A stretch of 64,000 bases of DNA from Lantana camara (lineage: Eukaryota; Streptophyta; Magnoliopsida; Lamiales; Verbenaceae). Location of the stretch: assembly GCA_037501455.1 (NCBI GenBank), contig CM074863.1, positions 62,973,501 to 63,037,500 of the forward strand. The letters run 5' to 3'. The position numbers and the translations under genes were made by a program. The notes under the pieces are model-generated. The model was given only the letters and a program-made list of their open reading frames with translations, was not told where the DNA came from and searched no databases. Shown in pieces: positions 1 through 9,753 of the stretch (its first letter is position 1; the number at the start of each line of letters is the position of its first letter).

Positions 1-7
1 CCCACCA

Positions 8-937
8 ATGAGATGTTTGAGGCCCTCGCATGCCAAAGAGACCCTCGAGCACGTTCACGAAGGGAGTTGTGGGAATCACTCTGGGGGGCGCATTCTTACC
101 AAGAAGATACTGAGGAGTGGATTCTATTGGCCCACAGTCCTCGAAGATTCCATAGCATTTTCCAGGAAATGTCCTAAGTGCCAATTTCACTCTAGTGTTA
201 CCCAATGGTTGTTGCAAAAACCACCTTTAGGGTGGTACGGGATTTCATATGGAAAAACATTATTTGCAGGTATGACATTCCGAGGGTGCTTATTTTGGAT
301 AACGGATCCCAATTCATAGCAGTTCATACCCGGGAATGGTGCTCGGAGTTAGGTATTGAGCAATGCTTCACCTCCGTGGGCCACCCTCAAGCCAACGGTC
401 AAGCAGAAGTCACCAAAAGGATCATTTTACAACATCTAAAAGCCATGCTTGAGAGCAAAAAGAGCGAGTGGGCCGAGAAATTACAAGGGGCTTTATAGGC
501 TTATCGCACCACCCTACGAGCGGCTACTGGAGAAACCCCTTACTCACTTGTCTATGGCTCAGAAGCGATGATACCAGCAGAAGTTGCACATGAATCCGCT
601 CGAGTGGCATATTTCAAGCCCAGAGCAAACGAGGATAACAGGGCCCTGGAGTTGGATCTTGTGGAAGAGAAAAGGGACAAGGCATGGGCACGAATTCATG
701 AGTACAAAGCATCCGTCGCTCGACAAGCGGGTTAGAGAAAGAACTTTCCTGCTGGGAGACTTAGTTTTAAAGAAGGTTGAAGTCTCAAAGCATGTGGGAA
801 AGTTGGACCCCAACTTGGAAGACCCCTACAAAGTTATACAAATCAGAGCTAACAACACATACATGCTAGAGACACTCCAGGGCGAGCGTCTCCCGCGTTC
901 GTGGAATGCTTGCAACCTACGAAGGTTTTATGTTTAA
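8..937 (+). pseudogene. Integrase of element A (gypsy, Tat lineage), broken
   Basis: Integrase inserts the element cDNA into host DNA. The H2C2 zinc-binding module is visible near the start (HEGSCGNHSGG, then CPKC). The catalytic core resumes near 250-330 with a DNGSQF block and continues with GHPQANGQAEVTKR around 380-420. The segment that should carry the first catalytic Asp is missing between about 190 and 210, so an internal deletion with a frame change is likely. A TAG near 496 interrupts the AYRTT motif (Trp codon expected), and another frame change lies near 725. The C-terminal part ends with CNLRRFYV before the stop at 935-937, typical of the Tat lineage. It cannot encode an active enzyme. 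Confidence 0.85.
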
Positions 938-2022
938 TTACTTATAACTTTGTAAAAAACCCATTTCTGGGCTCTGTGTATTTCCTGTTTACAAGTGTTA
1001 TCTATTGAAGCTATTTTTATGTGTGAAATGTCTTTTGAGGATGGTAAGTGATTCCCCCCTCGAAAACCTAGGCAATCGCCACATAGGTCCGAGGCGCACG
1101 AATCCCCCTTTCGAGATCCCAGCTAGAGGTCCACCCTCTTTGGGAATTAATCAAACGATGGCCATGAGGCGAAGAACGAGCCTAACCAGATCTCGCTGCC
1201 AGTTAGCGCTCAAACCCTACAACATTTGGGAGGAAACTTTTAGACAAGTTTCCACAAGTCTTGACCAAGGCTCCCTCGAAAATGGGACCCTCGTAGCAAA
1301 AATCCCTCGCATTCAAGCGCTGGGATGGAAAACTTTTTGACAAGTTTTCACAAGTCTAGACCCTTACGTCTGCGATGACTTGTTAAAATTCCTAAGTGAC
1401 CAACAATTCGCAACTAGCTCGCGAGTGTGCATGTACAACACTTGGTAAATGTTGTAAAGAGCCTAATGTGCCTACACGAATGCCCTAGTAGGCGCGGGTT
1501 GCTTATCAAACAAGCACCCGGTGCTTGAGATTGGGACTCGTTACATGCCTTGATCAAGCTACATCCTACAAGGGAGAATCGTTTAGACAAGCTTCTGCAA
1601 GTCCCTAACCAAGGTACCCTCAAAGCAGGACCATCGTGTTAGTCAAGGGCTCACCACAGACCCTTTTCCCCTACTTAGGAAATTTTCACAAGTCTTGAAT
1701 CAGGGCATTCTCAAGGTAAGACCCTTGTATTTACTCAAAGACTTAGCAAAATTTTCCAAGTTTTATGTCATTTTTACTTGGCTTATTAATTGAAATCTTA
1801 ACATGATAAGATTTTGATAAAACAAGCTCAAAGTAAGAATTCATGGCATAACATTACAAAAGGTAAAAAACACCCAATCATGAAAAATAAACTTTCATTA
1901 ACAATCAAGTAAAGTGTATAAGGCTGCAAAACAAAGGCACCATGGCCCATGGAATTCATCAGAAAAAAAAAAAAAAAACAGAGAAAGTACAGGGAAATTT
2001 TCTTAAAAGGTAGAAGGAAATC
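938..2022 (+). repeat. Non-coding spacer of A with degenerate internal repeats
   Basis: No gene is seen here. Between about 1226 and 1735 a diverged unit recurs at least four times, built on ACAAGTyTTGAnC followed by CTCnAAnnnGGACCCTCGT: near 1240-1295, 1335-1375, 1585-1640 and 1685-1735. A run of about 16 A lies at 1963-1978. Such repeats between pol and the extra ORF or LTR are common in Tat-lineage elements; the units are too diverged to define an exact period by eye. Confidence 0.55.
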
Positions 2023-4929
2023 TCAGGCAGCGGCAGTGACGTCCTCTTCCAAATTCACCACTTGGGGGACAGGCTCGTTTTGAGCAGAAGCTACCGATTC
2101 TTGTGCTGGAGGGACAGGCACGTTTGAGTCTTTAGCATTGGGAGGTGGCAGGCCTGATGGCTCAGTGGCCTGAGCAGGAGTGTCTTCAACCATTGGCGCT
2201 GGGGGCACATTTCCCTGAGGGCCCTCGAGGGAGATTACAACATCATCAGCCCCCTCATTTTGTTCCACGAGAGACTATTCCTCCGGCGGGTGAGCAGCTA
2301 TGTACTCGTCTTGGAGGAGTTCGACTATAAAGTTGTACTCCGGCTCGCTGATATTGGCCTCTGGATCATCCACTCCCCCCTCAGACGCTGCGCAGTGCTC
2401 ATCGAGGGCTAGCACCATATCCTTTCTCCCTCTCGAAGAAGAGCTCGTTAGACCCAAATGAATCAGCTGCTCGATGACCAAGTTAACAACCTTCTGAGCC
2501 TCATGATAGCAATGGATCAAGGCAACAAATAAGAACCCCTTAGAGTGGCAAAACTTGATGATGGCCTCCTTGTTGGCTCTCTCCAGGCGTTCGGGAAGCC
2601 ACAACTGGAATTCTTTTTCACAAGCGCTACGGGTCTCATCAGTGTACTTTTTCTTGGCCTCATTGTGCTTGCGGATCCTCTCGTTGGTCTTTGATATCAG
2701 CTTCTTATGAGCCTCGGAGATAGAGGAATAATCCGAGCGGTACTTCTTTCGAGAGGCTTCCGATTTTTTCAGGTCCTCTTCCGACTTCTTCAGCTCCTCT
2801 AGCACCTTGGCATGCTCAGTTTGGAGGGATAAAAACTTGGCCTTCTCCACATCCAACTCCTCTTGGATCTGAGCTGGGTCATTCGAGCACGCCATCTTCT
2901 TATATTTTGCTTTGCGCTCGGAAGTACTTGCATCTGGAGGTTTTTGGCCCTCGGGAGTACTTGCTGTATTTTTCAAAAGAAAAGGCATTCCATACTTAGT
3001 ATCTTTTTAGGAAAATAAGGAAATGTTTGAATAGAGGGAAATGAGAAGACTTATGGAAATGAGGGCATGGATCATGTCCCCAATCACCTTCTCTGTGTTC
3101 TGGGAGAATAGCGATTGGTGCTCCCCTATGAACTGGACCCTATCGTAGAGCCCATGGGTGATGGACCTTGAGGGTGTACGCTTACTCAGGAGGATAGGGC
3201 CCTCGTTGGGTAGGTGCTCGAAATACCTATCCCAGGCGCCCTCAAAGCTCCACAAATGGTCCTCCTCGGAAGACGAAGTGTCACCATCGCCTCTTGTGCC
3301 CTCGACTACTTGTTTGCCCTTGCCCATTATGGGGATGTCATTGGGCATCCTCTTAATTTTTTGGGTTAATTGGGCGCCATCCCCTTGAGGCTCCCTGATG
3401 ACCACCTTCGAGCGTGGTCTCGTTGGTTCAATAGCGGGAGGAGTGGCTCCCCTTGAGCTAGTAGTGTCTACCGGTCTAGGGATGATCCTCTTTTCGATGT
3501 GGACCGCTTGGTTTTCTCCGCAGCCTCGAGGTTGTTGGGCAGTGCTTGAACTTGCCCCTTGATGGCCCCCGAGACCATCATCTCAACCAACCTATCGGCC
3601 GCGTGGGTTTTGTTGGTTATCTTGGGGTTGCGGGCGTTGTTGGCGGTTGCGTGCGTTGACAAAGTTCGTGACATTGTGCATGTTTCCCCCTGCCATTATG
3701 ATGTTTACTCCTGGAAAATGAAAAGAAGACAAGGGTTAAGCTTTTGTGTAAAATTCATAAAATGCAAGTACAATCATGAAGTTAGTAACCTTATCTAAAG
3801 TTAGTGCCATAAGATCTAACCATCTCTCTCCAAGTTCCGAGCGGGAGGATTGTTGAGGAAATGAGGGTTATTTGTGAGCCCACACAGGAACATAACCTCA
3901 TCATCATCAATTAGGTCCTTTGCCTGTATCAACCAACCCTCGTCTCTCAAATCGCCCGCTAAATCTTAGGCCCAGTTTTCAGGGAAAGTGGACTCCAAGC
4001 GATGCCTCACTAAGGGACCCTCCTCGTGCGAAACCCACTCTCATAGGACCCGAAAGTCGTCATCCTGCGGAGCCCTCACAAAGAAGAACTTTTCTTTCTA
4101 TTTCACTCCATAAGTAGACGAGGGGGAATTGATCAACTTCAAGCCCGGCTTTGCTTGAACATAATAGAAACCGCCCTCGGGGATGAACGAGGCCAGCTGG
4201 CAACTTGGAACAGAGCATTGAAATTGCGCATTGAGGATTGGTTTCCTGTGCACTTCATGAGAATGACAAAGGTTGTTATGAGCGCCAGGCCGTTGGTAAC
4301 AATTTGCGAGGGGCTTAGGTTGAGGTCATTGAGACCGGTCATTGGGACAGAAATGGGGAATCTTAAACCCCCAAATGCGACTGAGTCCTTGAAAACAGTC
4401 ATTTCTCTGGGTGGAGGGTTGTTAGCCCGCTCGTGGGGGCCCGGAATCCTCCATTGGAAGTGCTCATCCCAGAATATAGGAGCCATTACAGACGTAATCT
4501 CCCCTCGTGTAATAGTACTTGGGGTCTCGTCAGGGGTTCGCTCGGTTGCCTGCATACCGGAGCCGCCACCCTCGGCTGATCCTTTGGATTTCTTAGCTTT
4601 CTTGGACTTTTTCTTGCGCTTAGCTGGTGGTTATTCTGATGGTCCCATGGCCTCCTCCTCGAGGGCTGGAGGGGGTAGGACTGCTGTCATCGTATGACGA
4701 TGAGGGTGGGTTGCGCTCTCTGTTAATGGGAGAGCCACCCCTTGTCTCTCCGCCTCCATCACCAACTCCATCTCTTCAAAAATATGCTCAACACCCCTGG
4801 ATTTCTCTCTTCCATGGCGGAAATTACCGCATCTAATTCCTCATCCCTGGGAGAGTTATGGTGGGATGAGCTTTGAGTGGCCATCTCCTCCACTTCACGG
4901 GCGAATTCTTCAACGTGGTCTCCAGACAT
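2023..4929 (-). pseudogene. Antisense additional ORF (aORF) of element A, broken
   Basis: A once continuous ORF ran opposite to pol. It opens with an ATG at 4929 (MSGDHVEEFAREVEEM), runs 56 codons to a stop at 4761-4759 and then changes frame. A basic patch follows near 4560-4620 (KRKKKSKKAKKSK), then the best conserved block, 4555-4139, with FQWRIPGPHERANNPPP. That block resembles the plant 'putative gypsy-type transposon' domain (Transposase_28 family) by memory of the family, not by a search. Later fragments (3674-3468, 3405-3007) lead into a coiled-coil segment and an acidic Pro/Glu tail. The function is unknown; aORFs of this sort are a recognised feature of Tat elements. Several stops and frameshifts make it non-functional. 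Confidence 0.65.
2275..2988 (-). pseudogene. Coiled-coil C-terminal segment of the A antisense ORF
   Basis: This 237-codon open segment is the longest intact piece of the antisense ORF. From residue ~40 to ~130 it is a run of Lys/Glu-rich heptads (EELKKSEEDLKKSEASRK), strongly suggesting a coiled coil. It is followed by a region with scattered aromatics (FCHSKGFLFVALIHCYHEA) and an acidic end. The next open stretch on the same strand, 2268-2023, is Pro/Ala/Glu-rich and probably the disordered C-terminus, separated from this one by a stop. Start codon choice is uncertain because upstream fragments lie in other frames. Confidence 0.6.
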
Positions 4930-5494
4930 GATTTTTTGGAATTTGGAGGTGATACAGAAAGGTTGGGGATTTGTACATTTTCAGAAACAAATGGAGTTTT
5001 GGGAAAGATTGATCCTATTACTCTAGGGTTAGCAGGAAGAAGTTAGAAGATGAAGAAGATTACTTACGAAGTAAAGTTCTTGGGAAGTTTTGTTTGCCGG
5101 AAATCTCTCTGCGGATTGCTTTGGAAGTTTGAAGATTTTCTCTGAGAATTTTTTATGCGTAAAAGATGAAACTAATTTAGGATCTCCTATTTATAGGGGA
5201 AGAGGTTGGTACGTTTCTAGCATTTGATTTCAAAGTGCAATCATTTCCCACCTAGGTAACTACCCACTTTTGTAAACCGTCACCCACATCCCGAGATTCA
5301 CTCGCCGTTTCCTGAAGAATCGCGCCCACTCTCCCATCAACATTTAATGCGGGTCAGTATGAGCTGTCAGTTGAAAGGACAACATTTAATGCTTGCTTAG
5401 AGGAATATTTCATCATACGCCATCCTCCGTCACGAGCGTCGCCTTTGGGATTTATGAAGATTTAAAATTCTACAACCCTTATCACTAAGGACTA
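4930..5494. other. Spacer between the A antisense ORF and the 3' LTR
   Basis: No ORF is seen. On the minus strand this should be the promoter and leader of the antisense ORF: a TATA element at 5196-5184 lies about 255 bp upstream of the ATG at 4929. The leader is A/T-rich with short CT tracts and contains a GTAAGT donor-like site near 5068; I could not find a convincing matching acceptor. Confidence 0.45.
5184..5196 (-). promoter_or_regulatory. TATA-like element facing the antisense ORF
   Basis: On the minus strand this reads CTATAAATAGGAG, a strong plant TATA context, about 255 bp upstream of the antisense ATG. The same 13-mer occurs in the sense 3' LTR at 6089-6101. Promoter activity is inferred. 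Confidence 0.55.
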
Positions 5495-5512
5495 CAGAAT
5501 TAGGGGGCAAAA
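5495..5512 (+). other. Polypurine tract of element A
   Basis: A purine-rich run, GAATTAGGGGGCAAAA, sits directly before TGATGGGG, the proposed first bases of the 3' LTR. It would prime plus-strand DNA synthesis. It is interrupted by a C and two T, so the exact extent is uncertain. Confidence 0.6.
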
Positions 5513-5545
5513 TGATGGGGTCAAAATACGCTTGGCCCACGTTTT

Positions 5546-5676
5546 GACACGTGGCATCACCAGCAACTGACACGTGGCCTATCAATCCCCAAAACAGATC
5601 TCCTCCGAGCGTCATCCACCCTCGAGTGTTAAGACCTACGAGCGACACGTGTCGTCGTCGTCACATGACACGTGGC
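5546..5676 (+). promoter_or_regulatory. Cluster of four ACGTG (G-box/ABRE-type) motifs in the A LTR
   Basis: GACACGTGGC occurs at 5546-5555, about 5569-5578 and 5667-5676, with GACACGTGTC at 5644-5653; a further CCACGTGT lies near 6018. ACGTG cores are bound by plant bZIP and bHLH factors. Their position upstream of the LTR TATA box suits U3 enhancers; regulation is inferred. Confidence 0.55.
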
Positions 5677-6088
5677 TGTCATAGCCTCTCACCAACGAGC
5701 GCTCCTTATACTATAAAGAAAGACCCAAGTCCATCAAGGGAGTCATCCTCGAGCGCTCACTCCTCTCGGATGTGCTTCCGCATGCAAGCAAACCAAGGGA
5801 TTAAGCTCCCCCTCGTCTCACAGCCTTGGCCCGGATCCACCCTCGTGTCCGCTAGCCCATCAGGAACATGGTTGACACGAGCGCGCTCATGGCCCTTGTT
5901 ACCAACCCAAAACGGCTCTCTGACACCCCGAACATGTCCGTGCACCTGCCACTGTTACCCACACCACCCTTTTGCACCAGCTTTTGCAGGAGATTCCTCC
6001 TAGGTTTCTCCTCATTGCACCACGTGTAAGGGCGGCATTAGGGCTGGACCACAAGGGGGTAAATTACCAAGGGGTCCCCGACCCTCAA

Positions 6089-6101
6089 CTATAAATAGGA
6101 G
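6089..6101 (+). promoter_or_regulatory. TATA box of the A LTR
   Basis: CTATAAATAGGAG, followed about 25-35 bp downstream by a CT-rich stretch and CTGTAAGCAATC, where transcription could begin. Confidence 0.6.
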
Positions 6102-6627
6102 TCTTCATCTCCATCTCTGTAAGCAATCTTCCATTACTGAAACTCTTACATTCATTCACCTCTTTCAAATCATCATTTGACTTGAGCTTCAGAGAGCCAA
6201 ACTGGGTATCACTCCTAGTTCCCCCAGCTTGGCCATCTGACCTCTTCTTCTTTAGTTTTTGTCCTAGCAGGTTAAGCCCACTATTCCTATGGTGAGTTTA
6301 TTCCGGTTTCCCCACATCAAACAAATTCTAAAGTGATCGGAGTTGGATACCTTAGATTCTTACCCATCAAGACTATTCTCAAATAACTTAACCCAGTAAT
6401 TAATTAATTGAGAAATAAATTATTTATTAAATATTGACTTTTGACTTTAGGAAAGTTGAAAAGTCCAACTTCCTAATGTAGGAGAGAGAAGGTTATTCTT
6501 GTAAGACTTGGAGAACAAGTTGAGAACTTATTCTTCCAATTAAATTAATAATTAAATGAGTTAATTAGTGGGCAAGAAAACTCATCCACTAGGTTTAGGA
6601 AACCCTAAAGTGGACGAACCAACCTTG

Positions 6628-6635
6628 TATAAATA
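6628..6635 (+). promoter_or_regulatory. TATA box of the B LTR
   Basis: TATAAATA inside a short inverted repeat (CCTTGTATAAATACAAGG), followed by a CT-rich stretch at 6650-6665 that is a plausible start region for the copia transcript. Confidence 0.55.
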
Positions 6636-6966
6636 CAAGGGGTGGTGCTTCTCTTATTCTTTAGACCAACATTCACGAAGTGTTAAGTTTTTGAGAAAAT
6701 CCAAAAGAAAAGTTTTCAAAGAAAAATTATCCTAACCTTAACACAAGCCATAGAACTAGGATTCTCACTCGCTTGATCATGTTCTAGGGCTGGTGTGGAT
6801 ATGCTTTGGAGGGCTTCTACTCTGGAGTCTTCGAAGTTCGTTCGAGGGATTTCGCTTGAAGGGTTTTCGTTAGGCAGTAACGACATCACTAGAAAGCTTC
6901 TAACTTTGTAAATTTCTAAAACACCCAACATTACGATATGAAAATCACAAGACAACGATTAAACTT

Positions 6967-7013
6967 TTGGAAAATATTAAACTTCCGCTGCTCAACTCTT
7001 TCATGTTTTCCAA
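6967..7013 (+). other. U5 hairpin next to the copia PBS (B)
   Basis: TTGGAAAA at 6967-6974 pairs with TTTTCCAA at 7006-7013 around a 31-nt loop carrying CTTCCGCTGCT. E has the same arrangement (24961-25011). It lies immediately 5' of the PBS, where other retroelements use structured U5 RNA. Confidence 0.45.
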
Positions 7014-7017
7014 CAAG

Positions 7018-7030
7018 TGGTATCAGAGCC
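7018..7030 (+). other. Primer binding site of B (tRNA-iMet type)
   Basis: TGGTATCAGAGCC is complementary to the 3' end of plant initiator tRNA-Met and begins two bases after the LTR end at 7015. Confidence 0.9.
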
Positions 7031-7292
7031 ACCTTGCAACATTCGTATTGTATCTTTAATGCTTTTGGAATTTTGATGAAAAGTCTTGAATTTGAGCATA
7101 TGTTGTGTATTCATGGTTTTTGTTTGAAATACGAAGTTGCCGGATCAAAACTGTTTCTTGAAAATTTGTGAAAAACTATTTTCGTTTAAATCTGGTTTTA
7201 AGTTATTTTAATTCAGACTGATTTGAACTGTTTTAATTCGAATCGAAAATTGGAATGTTTGGAAATTACGAAACAAAATTGGATTGGGAGTA

Positions 7293-7535
7293 TAGCTGTG
7301 CGCGAACGCCCGCGGCCTTGCGCGTTTCGCACATGGGGCGGCACAATCCGCCCCGCCTCGTCTACTCCCTCCCGACAGCGCGCGCGGGCTGCGCATGGGG
7401 CAGCGCATGGCCGCATCACTGTGCGCCGCTGCCTCTCACCTAGGACGGGCGCTGCGGCTGTGTGCGCGAGACGGTCTGAGGGCGTGCCCGCTTGCGGGCT
7501 GTCTCACGTGCCTCGCGCGAACTATCCCGGGCCAG
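7293..7535 (+). other. GC-rich island in the B leader
   Basis: A sharply bounded GC- and CpG-rich block in an AT-rich leader, with a GCCCGCTTGCGGGC inverted repeat near 7488-7501 and two copies of GCGCATGG near 7391-7410. E has a comparable block at the same place. ORFs crossing it are not conserved between B and E, so I treat it as non-coding. Confidence 0.5.
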
Positions 7536-7954
7536 GATTTCATTTCGTGTTTTTGGTTTTGTTAAAATCCCTTTCGTAAAATCTGATTTTATTCTAAAAT
7601 TTGATTTTAATTTTATAAAATTATTTATTTGAAATAATTATAAAATTTGGGATTTTATGAATTAAAGTCATGTTCTAATTTTTCGAGAAAGTAATAAATA
7701 TCACTTTGAATGATATTTTAGACAAAAATTGAATTTTGAATTAATTGTTATTTTGTCTAGATCCGGTGATTCGATTTTGAATAAATTCTTGAATAATGAA
7801 ATATATTCAAATTATTTAAGTTATTTATAACTTGAAGTCAATGGAATTTCAAATTTAATTAGTAAATTTAAATTCGAGCAGAATCATGCTAGTTTAGGTG
7901 ATCATGGGTTAGTCTTATGTATGTTTTAAATTCTGCACATGGATGATTTCAATT

Positions 7955-8075
7955 GGGGTCGGAGCCCCATAGTTATGCCTTCTCAATTGGGGTTGGACCC
8001 CTACTTATGTGCGTACTGTTATGTGTTTATTATGTGGCTTTCCTTATTATTGTTTTTGGGCCGGGGTATGCCCCG
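7955..8075 (+). other. Three leader hairpins (B)
   Basis: GGGGTCGGAGCCCC (7955-7968), GGGGTTGGACCCC (7989-8001) and CGGGGTATGCCCCG (8062-8075). All three have counterparts at nearly identical spacing in E, one with a compensatory stem change. Confidence 0.55.
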
Positions 8076-8477
8076 TGTACTTATCCATGGTTAATATGGA
8101 AATTGAGCCATATTACTTTATGTAAAAAGAGTAGAACTTAGAAAGTGAGGTTTTTATTTTCATTTTGGAGACAAGCACCCATGGAATAAGAAGGATCCAC
8201 AAGGAGCACTTGAAGAACGGTGGCCATAAGAAGACCCCTCAAAGTGTTTAGGAGGGTTTTCTATTAAATGTAATAGATAGGGTGTTTTTCCATTAAATTC
8301 TGTACCCCTGTGTGATATGAATTGTCTTATGTGGTTATATGTTGGTGAGGTCATTCGAAAATCCCACTTAAATATTGAGAAAAAATTGAATAAATATGTG
8401 TTTTTATCATGGTAATAAAATTCCTAGCATTCCATCAATAGGATTTAGGACTTAATAAGTGAAACTAATTACTATTT

Positions 8478-8799
8478 CACGAGTCGTGGGGTAATTAGTG
8501 TAGCTTATTAACTCTTAGTTTCCTGATTAATTATTTGTAAATAATTAATATTTTTTGACCATTTTAGAATGGGTGACGTCTCACAAGTCGTGGGTCGTTC
8601 CGGACTATGTTTGGTTGAGATCTTATGATTGATGGGTCCTGCTCAACACTAAAGTAGATATGGATGGCTCACGAGTCGTGGGTCTATGATTGAAAGATTA
8701 GTGATGCAAAAATATTACTAGGAATTCCATGGGGATGGAATCGGCAATTCGTACCCACCTAAAGATTCTTAGACCTTTGGATGTCTCACGAGTCGTGGG
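8478..8799 (+). repeat. Four spaced copies of CACGAGTCGTGGG in the B leader
   Basis: Copies at 8478-8490, 8582-8594 (CACAAGTCGTGGG), 8670-8682 and 8787-8799. The core CACGA-G-TCGTG is a palindrome with a one-base centre. Intervals of 104, 88 and 117 bp match E (102, 86, 111). Confidence 0.7.
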
Positions 8800-9003
8800 T
8801 CCAAAACTAAGAATGCTTGAGATCTTAGTACCCATTAGGAAAATAAATTTCTTCTAAAGTCGTTGGGGTTTCTAGACTTTCTAAAAACTGTGGGAGAACA
8901 TATTTCTAAAGGCCTTGATAATATGTAATCGTTATTATTCAGCATGCTCATGATTTCTCTGTTTTTCAATTAGGTTGTAGTTCTGTGATTCTCTACAATT
9001 GAA

Positions 9004-9753
9004 ATGACAACAAAAAACGCTTTGGTATCCATCCTTGAATCAAACAAGTCGACGGGGCCCAATTACTCTGAATGGCTTCGGAATCTAAAGATAGTTTTAG
9101 ATTTTGTAAAGAGAAGATATGTTCTCTTCGAGGGAGAGCCTGTCGCTGAAGTTGAGGCTCCGACTCGGGCCGAAAGAGAGGCGATGGAGAAATGGTCTGA
9201 AGATAATCTTCAAGCCCATTGCCTCATATTGGCCAACATGTCTCGGGATAGGCAAAGGCAACATGAGTCTATGGAAAACGCTTGGGAGATTTATGACCAT
9301 CTCGAGCAATTGTACCGCCCCAAAGAGCGTGTTCTAAGGTACAACACCTCTAAGGAGCTCTTTCATCTTAGAATGAAAGAAGGTACAAGTGTCCATGAGG
9401 ACGGTCTCAAGTTTCTTGCTTTGAATGAGAAACTGACCTCCATGGAAATGCTACTGAGTGAAGAACTCGCTGTGGATTTGTTGCTCGCGTCGTTTCCACC
9501 ATCATTCAATCCTTTAGAGTTAAACTTCAACATGAATCATCCTCATGCTACTATAGCTGAGTTGATTAGTCAACTTGTGACTGCTGAAGACACGATAAAG
9601 AAGGATCATAAAGTAAGGATGGTCACTTCCTCTTCTGGGCCTTCTAAAGGCAAAGGGAAGAAACTTCGCAAGAAGAAGGGATCACTTAAACCCGATGGAG
9701 GGGTTAAAAAGAGGAAGGCCAAAAAGAGAAAAGATCAGACAGAGGACGTTTGC
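9004..9753 (+). pseudogene. gag of B (copia), N-terminal 250 codons, cut by element C
   Basis: Gag forms the virus-like particle and binds element RNA. The ATG at 9004 matches the start used in E (MATKNPLVSILESNK in E, MTTKNALVSILESNK here). A helical capsid-like domain fills residues 1-200, followed by a Lys-rich linker (KGKGKKLRKKKG). The reading frame reaches the first Cys of the zinc knuckle (TEDVC) at 9753, where element C begins. The frame is free of stops up to that point; the TGA that follows belongs to the inserted LTR. The knuckle resumes at 40157 with KKGHWKRNC after the insertion. Confidence 0.85.

Larger units (their letters stand above)
1..6319 (+). mobile_element. Element A: 3' part of a Tat-lineage Ty3/gypsy retrotransposon
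   Basis: The window opens inside the integrase. In order come integrase remnants (8-937), a long non-coding spacer, an antisense extra ORF (4929 down to 2023), a G-rich polypurine tract near 5500 and a 3' LTR of about 0.8 kb. An integrase ending in an RRFYV-type tail, followed by an additional antisense ORF before the 3' LTR, is the known layout of Tat-lineage elements. The right boundary (CA at 6319, or 6323) is inferred from a TG...CA rule; the 5' LTR is outside the window, so no LTR comparison or TSD check is possible. All coding parts are broken. Confidence 0.8.
5513..6319 (+). mobile_element. 3' LTR of element A
   Basis: Begins TGATGGGG after the polypurine tract and ends near CCCACATCA. 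It contains a cluster of ACGTG boxes in its first 160 bp and a TATA box at 6089-6101 followed by a CT-rich start region. Length is about 0.8 kb. The partner LTR is outside the window, so the ends rest on the TG...CA rule and the PPT position. Confidence 0.65.
6345..7015 (+). mobile_element. 5' LTR of B (probably 5'-truncated)
   Basis: The right end CATGTTTTCCAACA is two bases from the PBS and matches the end of the E LTR. About 670 bp upstream looks LTR-like (TATAAATA at 6628-6635, AT-rich U3), compared with 1942 bp in E. A start beginning TGTTAGG as in E was not found, so the left part is probably missing or too diverged. Confidence 0.55.
7031..9003 (+). other. Copia leader of B (untranslated, structured)
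   Basis: No gene is seen in this 2-kb stretch between PBS and gag ATG. It holds a GC-rich island (about 7293-7535), three GGGG-loop-CCCC hairpins (7955-8075) and four copies of CACrAGTCGTGGG (8478-8799), otherwise very AT-rich DNA. The same order is found in E, so the layout is a family property and may carry packaging or translation signals. Confidence 0.6.

Noticed and set aside
5551..6003. 150-codon ORF in the A 3' LTR
   Set aside because: Entirely inside the LTR, low complexity, no motif; overlaps promoter elements.
7018..7030. TGGTATCAGAGC sites as tRNA gene fragments
   Set aside because: Each lies within ten bases of an LTR end and is followed by a leader, so they are primer binding sites.
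7223..7579. 118-codon ORF across the B GC island
   Set aside because: It sits in the leader, is not conserved in E, and overlaps other-frame ORFs caused by GC composition.
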